Notes under the pieces: model-generated | The model's database searches: none | Told to the model about the DNA's origin: nothing | Seen by the model: only the letters and a program-made list of their open reading frames with translations | Origin: Lachnospiraceae bacterium UBA4380 | GTDB lineage: Bacteria > Bacillota > Clostridia > Lachnospirales > Lachnospiraceae | DNA: 12,602 nt | NCBI GenBank assembly: GCA_002390025.1 | Contig: DGRU01000177.1 | Coordinates: 1-12,602 of the forward strand | Reading direction: 5' to 3' | Shown here: in pieces, positions 1-5,423 of the stretch | Layout of the letters: each line of letters opens with the position of its first letter | How positions within the stretch are numbered: the stretch's first letter is position 1 | Translations under genes and position numbers: made by a program

Positions 1-272
1 TCCTGTATCCGCCGGATGACTGCGCCGATTTTGCAGAGTGCAAGGAGAAATACGGCGATGTGACAACTCTGATCGGCTGTGTCGCTCCTACGACCGCAAC
101 CGTTGGAACACCCGAGAAACTAGAGGAAGAATGCAAGGCCAGCATCGATGCCATGGCAAAAGGCGGCGGTTTCATGCTGGCGACCGGATGCGAGCTGATC
201 TCTCCCGATGCCTTCCCTCATGCCAGACGCATGGTGGAGATCGCCAAAACCTACGGCGTTTATAAAAAATAA
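1..272 (+). CDS. Uroporphyrinogen decarboxylase (MtaA/URO-D) family protein, 3' end
   Basis: Partial gene: the reading frame is open from base 3 and ends at TAA 270-272, leaving about 89 C-terminal residues of a family usually near 340 aa. The visible tail has the features of the family's last beta-alpha units: a GTPEKLEEE helix start, then GGGFMLATGCEL, then a closing helix with ARRMVEIAKTYG. In URO-D relatives such as MtaA/MtbA/CmuA this last segment closes the TIM barrel. Known members decarboxylate uroporphyrinogen or transfer methyl groups between corrinoid proteins and thiols. The neighbouring B12 riboswitch and cobalamin genes favour the corrinoid methyltransferase type, but the zinc-ligand and substrate-binding regions lie outside the window, so the exact activity cannot be read. 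No strong plus-strand terminator follows it. Confidence 0.8.
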   Translation, partial: LYPPDDCADFAECKEKYGDVTTLIGCVAPTTATVGTPEKLEEECKASIDAMAKGGGFMLATGCELISPDAFPHARRMVEIAKTYGVYKK

Positions 273-351
273 GCAGACAGCCGGGAGCGATCCGGACCTG
301 AAAGCCTGAAGGACAGTATCGGCAGTAGAGGATATGACCGGCAGCATTCGT

Positions 352-379
352 AAAAAAAGGTAACGGAATTACCATTTCT
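352..379. terminator. Small terminator-like hairpin between the URO-D gene and the riboswitch
   Basis: GGTAA (359-363) and TTACC (369-373) form a 5-bp stem around CGGAA, flanked by seven A on the left and a mixed ATTTCTT on the right. The stem is weak on the plus strand. Read on the minus strand it is followed directly by a T7 run, but no minus-strand gene is seen to use it. It may serve as a modest terminator for the URO-D gene. Confidence 0.35.
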
Positions 380-411
380 TATGAATTATTACAAATTTCA
401 GGCCGGATGTG

Positions 412-420
412 TGCTATAAT
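412..420 (+). promoter_or_regulatory. Extended -10 promoter for the riboswitch transcript
   Basis: TGCTATAAT (412-420) is a perfect extended -10 (TGN-TATAAT) with no good -35; the nearest candidate, TTACAA at 389-394, is 20 bases away. Transcription would start near 427, about 24 bases before the riboswitch P1 stem. The same nonamer occurs upstream of cobT at 8648. Confidence 0.7.
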
Positions 421-450
421 ACCCGTAGCTTCAACAAACATAATTAAAAA

Positions 451-640
451 GCATCTGCAGTGCTCTTAGGAGCCTGACAAGGAATCCGGTTCAAAACCGG
501 AGCAGCCCCCGCTACTGTGAGGCAGACAAAGTCCCTGCCCGCGGCTTTTTAAGCCGCAGGAGTCACTGGAACAGATTGTGGATCTTTCCGGGAAGACGGG
601 ACGGAGGATGAAGCCAAGCCAGGATACTTGCTGCAGATGC
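451..640 (+). promoter_or_regulatory. Cobalamin riboswitch (B12 element) aptamer
   Basis: The P1 stem is perfect: GCATCTGCAG (451-460) pairs with CTGCAGATGC (631-640). Between the arms are the family's conserved blocks in order: GGAATCCGGT with its partner ACCGGAGCAGC, the L5 segment CCCCCGCTACTGTGA (506-520), the B12 box AGTCACTGG (561-569), the CCGGGAAGACGGGA block (589-602), and GATGAAGCCAAGCCAGGATAC (607-627). An inserted GCGGCTTTTTAAGCCGC hairpin (541-557) extends a variable arm. Such elements bind adenosylcobalamin or related corrinoids and normally lower expression downstream. The first gene downstream is the CbiK-repeat lipoprotein at 1095, with an intrinsic terminator between, so control by transcription termination is likely. 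Confidence 0.96.
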
Positions 641-733
641 CGGCAGAATGCTCTGTTCGGTGGGAACAACGCGTTGTTTTATTCAGACATGATTGCGGAT
701 GTGATGCTTTGGCCGCAATTGAGGGAATATGCG
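641..733 (+). promoter_or_regulatory. Riboswitch expression platform with palindromes
   Basis: The linker from the aptamer to the terminator holds a 14-base perfect palindrome AACAACGCGTTGTT (665-678) and a 7-bp hairpin ATTGCGG (692-698) / CCGCAAT (713-719) with a 14-base loop. GCGGGGGC at 731-738, which overlaps the terminator's left arm, is an exact reverse complement of L5 bases 505-512. These could form alternative structures; the switching pathway is inferred, not shown. Confidence 0.45.
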
Positions 734-774
734 GGGGCATTTTCGTTTTTTGTATAACGAAATGCCCCTTTTTT
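734..774 (+). terminator. Intrinsic terminator of the cobalamin riboswitch
   Basis: GGGGCATTTTCGTT pairs with AACGAAATGCCCC (756-768) with one bulged T and a short T-rich loop, followed by six T (769-774). The stem is GC-rich at the base and lies about 95 bases after the aptamer, where an attenuation terminator is expected. Confidence 0.88.
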
Positions 775-802
775 GATCTTCCATATCTGTTATGTCAGCT
801 CT

Positions 803-868
803 GTTAAAAATCCCCGGTTTTTAACGTGATGAATATTGATAAAAGGCGGCATTCTCCAGCCGCTTTTT
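803..868 (+). terminator. Two further hairpins in the lipoprotein leader
   Basis: GTTAAAAA (803-810) and TTTTTAAC (818-825) form a perfect 8-bp stem with loop TCCCCGG. AAAAGGCGGC (841-850) and GCCGCTTTTT (859-868) form a second stem with one bulged G, resembling an intrinsic terminator whose U tract is paired with an A tract. They could add a second attenuation step, punctuate the RNA for processing, or be relics. Confidence 0.45.
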
Positions 869-1094
869 GTCTATTTTCGGGAGCCGCAGAATACGGTTGT
901 TCATTGCGGCTTCCGAAAAAAACACCTGCAGCCGGTGTTCAAAAACAGCTGCATTTTACCGGAAAGACACAGGCAACAAAAAGGAGAAGGATTTTCAGAT
1001 ATTTTCTGTATGGCAGTCAGCGAGAGCCCATGGCTGCGGGCATTATCCCGGAAAATGTTTTGAAATCATTCTCCGGCAAAAACAGGAGGACAAG
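869..1094 (+). other. Long untranslated leader before the lipoprotein
   Basis: I see no convincing gene or promoter here. Small hairpins are present: AGCCGCA (884-890) / TGCGGCT (905-911), and AACACC (921-926) / GGTGTT (934-939). The frame of the downstream gene is open back to 867, but the translated upstream part has no signal-like character. A strong AGGAGGA at 1084-1090 followed by a classical lipoprotein signal fixes the start at 1095. The leader from promoter to start codon would be about 670 bases. Confidence 0.5.
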
Positions 1095-4000
1095 ATGAAA
1101 AAGAAATTGACAGCGATCCTGTTGGCGTCTGCATTGGCGGGCGCTCTTCTGGCGGGCTGCGGAAGCGGCACCGGAGCCGGAAGCGGCACACAGAATGCGG
1201 AAAAGGCAGCTGAGGCAGTCAGCGAAGCGCAGGCTGCCCCGGCGGCGGAAGAGGCTGCTCAGGCGGAAGCAGCCGCTCCTGAGGAAGCTGCTACTGCGGC
1301 GGCTGCTGCGGCAGAGGTTGCTTCAAAGACAGGTGCAACAGCGGCAGAGAGTGCAGCTGCGGCAGGCACAGCAGCGGCAGAGAGCGCAGCTGCGGCAGGT
1401 ACGACAGCGGCAGAGAGTGCAGCAGCGGCAGAGACTGCCGCAACAGCGGCTACGGCTGCTGAGACAGCCAAAACAGATGAGGAGCTTGCGGCAGAGTGCG
1501 CAGCTCTGATCGACAAGATTTACGTGCAGGAGCGCACGGAGACTACGGACGACGACATCGCGGCGGCGAGAGCTGCATGGGATGCTCTGACCGATGCGCA
1601 GAAAGCAATGGTGGAAGGCGAAGAGGCAGATCCCGATTACTTCGGCCGCGACACCGGCGACGCCTCTCTGGATGACCCGCTCAATGCGGATGAGATCGGC
1701 GAGAACGAGCTTCTGGTCGTGAGCTTCGGCACATCCTTCAATGAGAGCCGCGCGACAGATATAGGCGGCATTGAGAAGGCTCTGCAGGAAGCCAACCCTG
1801 ACTGGTCTGTGCGCAGAGCATTCACCTCCCAGATCATCATCAACCACGTGCAGGCTCGTGATGACGAAACCATCGATAACATCGACCAGGCACTGGCCCG
1901 CGCAAAGGAAAACGGCGTCAAAAATCTTGTCATTCAGCCCACACACCTGATGCACGGCGCAGAGTATGACGAGCTTTCTGCAGCAGTGGATGCTGTCAGG
2001 GCTGACTTTGAGAATGTCATCATCGCGGAGCCCCTTCTGGGCCAGGTCGGTGAAGATGCTGCGTCCGTTAATGAGGACAAAGAAACTGTCGCAAGAGCAG
2101 TTGTGGCGGAAGCAGTAAAGGACGCCGGCTTCGAGAGTCTGGAGGCGGCAGAAAAAGACGGAACCGCATTTGTTCTCATGGGCCACGGAACTGCACACGT
2201 CGCCAAGGTGACCTACAGCCAGATGCAGACCATGATGGACGAACTTGGTTATAAGAACGTCTTTATCGGTACGGTAGAGGGAGAGCCTGAGGAGACCTCC
2301 TGTGAAAACATCATCGAAAAGGTCAAAAAAGCCGGATATAAAAAGGTTGTTCTCCGTCCCCTCATGGTCGTCGCAGGCGACCACGCCAACAATGACATGG
2401 CAGGTGACGAAGAGGATTCCTGGAAGAGCATGTTCACGGCGGACGGCAGCTTTGACAGCGTCGACTGCCAGATTGCCGGCCTTGGAAGGATCGCGGATGT
2501 AGAGGCGGTTTATGTCGCGCACACAGCATATGCCATGGAAGATGCGTCCCTGAATGCGGATTCTGCAAAGACAGAAGCAGATGCGGACAAGAAGGATGAG
2601 ACAGCAGATAAGACGGATGAGGAGCTTGCGGCAGAGTGCGCAGCTTTGATCGACAAGATTTATGTGCAGGAGCGCACAGAGACGACGGACGAAGACATCG
2701 CTGCAGCAAAGGCGGCCTGGGATGCCCTGACCGATGAGCAGAAGGCTATGGTGGAAGGTGAATCCGCAGATCCCGATTATTTCGGCCGCGACACCGGCGA
2801 TGCCTCTCTGGATGATCCGCTCAATGCGGATGAGATCGGAGATAACGAGATGCTGGTCGTCAGCTTCGGTACATCCTTTAATGACAGCCGCGCGACCGAC
2901 ATCGGCGGCATCGAGAAGGCCCTGCAGGCGGCATATCCGGACTGGTCTGTCCGCAGAGCTTTCACTGCTCAGATCATCATCAACCACGTTCAGGCCCGTG
3001 ACGGCGAAGTCATCGACAACGTCGAACAGGCACTGGCCCGCGCAAAGGAAAACGGCGTCAAAAATCTTGTTGTTCAGCCCACGCACCTGATGCACGGTGC
3101 AGAGTATGACGAGCTTTCCGCAGCAGTGGATGCTGTCAAGGCTGACTTTGATACCGTCATCATCGCAGAGCCCCTTCTGGGCGAAGTCGGTGAGAGTGAG
3201 ACCATTGTCAACGAGGACAAGGCCGCTGTCGCCAAGGCAGTGGTAGAAGAAGCTGTTGAGACAGCCGGTTTTGACAGTCTTGATGCAGCAGAAAAAGACG
3301 GTACCGCATTTGTATTCCTGGGCCATGGCACAGCACATGCCGCAAAGATGACCTACAGCCAGATGCAGACCATGATGGACAAACTTGGCTATAAAAATGT
3401 CTTCATCGGAACGGTTGAAGGCGAGCCTGAAGAGACCTCCTGTGAAAACATCATCGAAAAGGTCAAAAAAGCCGGATATAAAAAGGTTGTTCTCCGTCCC
3501 CTCATGGTCGTGGCAGGAGACCACGCCAACAACGACATGGCGGGTGATGAGGAGGATAGCTGGAAGAGCATGTTCACAGCGGACGGCAGCTTTGACAGTG
3601 TCGACTGCCAGATCGAAGGACTCGGCAGGATTCCGGAAGTGCAGGATCTCTATGTTGCGCACGCAGGTGCTGCCATTGAGACCGTAGCGCCCTCCGGGGA
3701 CGCAGCTGCAGAGGAGACCGCGGAGGCTTCCACCGAAGAGGCTGCGGCAGCCGAGAGCGGAGAGGCTCCCATTGAGGACGGCACCTACACAGCCACTTTC
3801 AAGACAGACAGCAGCATGTTCCATGTAAACGAAGCCAATGACGGCAAGGGAACCCTGACTGTAGAAAACGGCAAAATGACCATCCATGTCAGCCTTGTCT
3901 CCAAGAAGATCACCAATCTCTTCCAGGGCACAGCCGAGGAAGCACAGAAGGAAGGCGCTTCGATTCTCGAGCCTACGACAGACGAAGTGACTTACAGCGA

Positions 4001-4139
4001 CGGTGAGAAAGAGGAAGTTTTCGGATATGACATTCCCGTACCGGTGCTCGGCGAGGAATTTGACTGCGCTATCATCGGCGAAAAAGGCAAGTGGTATGAC
4101 CACAAGGTCATTGTCTCCGATCCCGTCAAGGCAGAGTGA
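1095..4139 (+). CDS. Lipoprotein with two tandem CbiK (sirohydrochlorin cobaltochelatase) domains
   Basis: The protein is 1014 aa, with start ATG 1095 four bases after AGGAGGA. Residues 1-22 are a lipoprotein signal: KKK, a hydrophobic stretch, then lipobox L19-A-G-C22, so the chain should be lipid-anchored outside the membrane. Residues ~35-125 are an Ala/Glu-rich stalk. Two repeats follow (126-476 and 506-856), each a short helical segment plus a CbiK-like core of about 272 aa (205-476, 585-856), close to the ~264 aa of cytoplasmic CbiK. Both cores keep the expected metal-site histidines, GHG H364/H744 and GDHA H430/H810, and the HGAEY glutamate (E290/E670). CbiK inserts cobalt into sirohydrochlorin in anaerobic B12 synthesis. 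Residues ~893-1014 form a beta-rich domain starting DGTYTATF, resembling extracellular domains of Gram-positive surface proteins. The riboswitch upstream ties it to B12 status. Chelatase activity is inferred from motifs; cobalt or tetrapyrrole binding is an alternative. Confidence 0.93.
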   Translation: MKKKLTAILLASALAGALLAGCGSGTGAGSGTQNAEKAAEAVSEAQAAPAAEEAAQAEAAAPEEAATAAAAAAEVASKTGATAAESAAAAGTAAAESAAAAGTTAAESAAAAETAATAATAAETAKTDEELAAECAALIDKIYVQERTETTDDDIAAARAAWDALTDAQKAMVEGEEADPDYFGRDTGDASLDDPLNADEIGENELLVVSFGTSFNESRATDIGGIEKALQEANPDWSVRRAFTSQIIINHVQARDDETIDNIDQALARAKENGVKNLVIQPTHLMHGAEYDELSAAVDAVRADFENVIIAEPLLGQVGEDAASVNEDKETVARAVVAEAVKDAGFESLEAAEKDGTAFVLMGHGTAHVAKVTYSQMQTMMDELGYKNVFIGTVEGEPEETSCENIIEKVKKAGYKKVVLRPLMVVAGDHANNDMAGDEEDSWKSMFTADGSFDSVDCQIAGLGRIADVEAVYVAHTAYAMEDASLNADSAKTEADADKKDETADKTDEELAAECAALIDKIYVQERTETTDEDIAAAKAAWDALTDEQKAMVEGESADPDYFGRDTGDASLDDPLNADEIGDNEMLVVSFGTSFNDSRATDIGGIEKALQAAYPDWSVRRAFTAQIIINHVQARDGEVIDNVEQALARAKENGVKNLVVQPTHLMHGAEYDELSAAVDAVKADFDTVIIAEPLLGEVGESETIVNEDKAAVAKAVVEEAVETAGFDSLDAAEKDGTAFVFLGHGTAHAAKMTYSQMQTMMDKLGYKNVFIGTVEGEPEETSCENIIEKVKKAGYKKVVLRPLMVVAGDHANNDMAGDEEDSWKSMFTADGSFDSVDCQIEGLGRIPEVQDLYVAHAGAAIETVAPSGDAAAEETAEASTEEAAAAESGEAPIEDGTYTATFKTDSSMFHVNEANDGKGTLTVENGKMTIHVSLVSKKITNLFQGTAEEAQKEGASILEPTTDEVTYSDGEKEEVFGYDIPVPVLGEEFDCAIIGEKGKWYDHKVIVSDPVKAE
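1332..1430 (+). repeat. 33-base tandem repeat, three units, in the Ala-rich stalk
   Basis: Units 1332-1364, 1365-1397 and 1398-1430 each encode G-(A/T)-(T/A)-AAESAAAA, an 11-residue repeat. The region is low-complexity and probably a flexible or helical spacer between the lipid anchor and the first CbiK repeat. Its length is likely to vary between strains by slippage. Confidence 0.85.
1470..2522 (+). repeat. CbiK repeat copy 1 (351 codons)
   Basis: First of two direct repeats with a period of exactly 1140 bases (380 codons) and no internal indels. Protein identity to copy 2 is about 88% by hand count. It begins KTDEELAAECAALIDKIY, a helical segment ending in WDALTDAQKAMVEG that resembles spacer helices common in clostridial surface proteins, and ends at YVAH before an Asp/Lys-rich linker. 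Confidence 0.92.
2610..3662 (+). repeat. CbiK repeat copy 2 (351 codons)
   Basis: Second copy, in register with copy 1. An 80-base stretch, 2292-2371 in copy 1 and 3432-3511 here, is identical at every position including third codon bases, while the regions around it carry many differences. All putative metal-binding residues are kept. The copy is followed by an Ala/Glu-rich linker (residues ~857-892) and the C-terminal domain. Confidence 0.92.
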
Positions 4140-4250
4140 AATGAGGATTGAAAGATCGGATTATTATTTCAGGCATGCCTGTACAAGGATGTACCCTGCA
4201 TGTGATGGAAAATAATCCCTGATTAAGGGGAGCAGGATCCCTGATGAAAA

Positions 4251-4296
4251 AAGACAGCGGCATGATCAGACTTTGTTTGGTCATGCCGCTTTATTT
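4251..4296 (+). terminator. Intrinsic terminator after the CbiK-repeat lipoprotein
   Basis: AGCGGCATGA (4256-4265) pairs perfectly with TCATGCCGCT (4281-4290), and the stem extends inward by three more pairs, one of them G-U. An A tract precedes it and TTATTT follows. It lies 112 bases after the lipoprotein stop, so the lipoprotein gene appears to be transcribed alone. Confidence 0.88.
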
Positions 4297-4628
4297 GCGC
4301 GTTAGCAATGAGCCATGCACAGACAAAGCAACAGTGAGACGCGTCGAGCTGGCTCGTAAGCGGCGATCTGTTGATTTGGATGTATACGGCGAATGCCGCG
4401 GCAACATCATCTCCTTCGGAGCTGAGCAAAAAGCGAAGCGTTTGCGAGTCTGTCGGCAGGGCGGATTGCGTCCCGACCAAATCCACAGCAGTTCAAAAAA
4501 ACATGTCTTTACTGACGGTTTACGGCGAAATTCGAAATTTCGGCGAAATGACGAAAAAATGGAATTTAGTTTTGCTGAAAACCCATTATGGGGCGGTTCT
4601 ATGCGGATTTTGGATGTCAAAAAAACGG
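4297..4628. other. Non-coding intergenic stretch with small hairpins
   Basis: No convincing gene. Open frames exist on both strands (for example 4291-4716 minus and 4244-4660 plus), but neither has a good ribosome binding site nor a recognisable domain, and the plus frame starts within the terminator. Local structures include CGAG-CTGG-CTCG (about 4347-4358), CGGC-GAAT-GCCG (about 4388-4399), CTCC-TTC-GGAG (about 4411-4421), and a 7-bp stem CGAAATT (4526-4532) / AATTTCG (4536-4542). It may be a structured RNA or a dispersed repeat; nothing here decides. Confidence 0.4.
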
Positions 4629-4664
4629 ACATCCACACTGTTATCCACAGGGAATGTTGATAAT
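4629..4664. promoter_or_regulatory. Cluster of DnaA-box-like nonamers
   Basis: TTATCCACA (4641-4649) is a perfect consensus DnaA box on the plus strand. TGTTGATAA (4656-4664) reads TTATCAACA on the minus strand, one mismatch. ACATCCACA (4629-4637) has two mismatches. No dnaA, dnaN or other origin genes are nearby, so this would be a DnaA-titration or promoter site rather than an origin, or chance. Confidence 0.4.
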
Positions 4665-4685
4665 TTGAGTTGGATTTTTTATGGG
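4657..4685 (+). promoter_or_regulatory. Possible weak promoter for the first Uma2 gene
   Basis: TTGATA (4657-4662) and TATGGG (4680-4685) are 17 bases apart. The -35 is good and the -10 is poor. The -35 overlaps the DnaA-box-like site at 4656-4664. It is the best candidate I see upstream of the gene at 4771. Confidence 0.25.
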
Positions 4686-4770
4686 ATGCAGGTTTATCAT
4701 ATTGCCGGAAGCGCAAGGGAAACAGATTTTGAGAACTGCCGCAATAACAGAAAACAGAACGGAGGACAAA

Positions 4771-5412
4771 ATGGATTACAGAGAATTAGTCAGAAGAGAA
4801 TGCCCGGATATGGAGCCCATCGTCTGCGAGACGGCGGCGGAGACTTTTTTCAGAAAGGAGCTTCTGGCGAAGGGGCCCGACCCGGACAGGGAATATTCCA
4901 TCGAGGACTTTCGTGCGCTGCCGGAGGGGCTTCGGGCGGAACTTGTTGACGGAAAACTGATCTATCTGGAATCGCCGACAAGGCTGCATCAGGAAATCGC
5001 AGGGGAAATGCATCTGGCCGTTGCTAATTATATAAAGTCAAAGGGCGGCAAGTGCAAGGTTTATATACCGCCCTTTGACGTCTATATCAGCGGGAATAAT
5101 TCCAGAGTTCTGGAACCGGACCTCACTGTCGTGTGCGACAGAGACAAACTCAATAAAAGGGGCTGCACGGGAGCGCCGGACTGGGTCGTGGAAGTCACTT
5201 CACCTTCCACGAGGAAGAGAGATCTGGGGAAAAAGCTGTTCTTATACCGGGAGGCGGGAGTCCGTGAATACTGGATCATCAATCCCGAGAACAGGACGGT
5301 CATTGTCTATGCTTTTGAGGCTGAAGAGGACGCAGCCTTCTATACGTTTGAAGATGAGATTCCCTGCCGCATTTTCCCTGATCTCAAAATCCGCCTGTCG
5401 GATGTGGTGTAA
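4771..5412 (+). CDS. Uma2 family (DUF820) putative nuclease, copy A
   Basis: The protein is 213 aa. The start ATG 4771 is chosen because GGAGG (4761-4765) sits five bases upstream; the frame is open further back but without a ribosome binding site. The C-terminal two thirds match the Uma2/DUF820 fold, a PD-(D/E)XK-like nuclease: LRAELVDGKLIYLESPT, then D117 in LEPDLTVV, E141 in WVVEVTSPST, lysines near 154-155, and GVREYWIINP. An N-terminal extension of about 45 residues precedes the FRALPEGLRAEL segment. Family members are widespread and multicopy in clostridia and cyanobacteria; their biological role is poorly known and nuclease activity is assumed from the fold. It is convergent with the next gene, 11 bases between stop codons, and paralogous to the gene at 11854. 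No toxin-antitoxin partner or transposase is adjacent. Confidence 0.88.
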   Translation: MDYRELVRRECPDMEPIVCETAAETFFRKELLAKGPDPDREYSIEDFRALPEGLRAELVDGKLIYLESPTRLHQEIAGEMHLAVANYIKSKGGKCKVYIPPFDVYISGNNSRVLEPDLTVVCDRDKLNKRGCTGAPDWVVEVTSPSTRKRDLGKKLFLYREAGVREYWIINPENRTVIVYAFEAEEDAAFYTFEDEIPCRIFPDLKIRLSDVV

Positions 5413-5423
5413 CAGGGGATTTG

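Noticed and set aside
867..1094. A longer lipoprotein start at 867
   Set aside because: The upstream translation lacks signal-peptide character and a ribosome binding site, while ATG 1095 has AGGAGGA and a textbook lipoprotein signal.
1332..1430. Short regular repeats as a CRISPR array
   Set aside because: The units are contiguous, in frame and without spacers; they encode an Ala-rich stalk.
1323..4103. A 926-codon open frame on the minus strand opposite the CbiK lipoprotein
   Set aside because: It is the antisense shadow of a GC-biased repetitive gene; it has no start signals or recognisable domains, and its cysteine-rich composition follows from the plus-strand Ala codons.
4629..4664. Replication origin
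   Set aside because: Only one perfect DnaA box and two imperfect ones, no AT-rich unwinding region of length and no dnaA/dnaN neighbours.
4244..4716. Hypothetical proteins on both strands of the intergenic region (4244-4660 plus, 4291-4716 minus)
   Set aside because: They overlap a terminator or lack a ribosome binding site, show no domain, and have a basic, low-quality composition typical of non-coding DNA.
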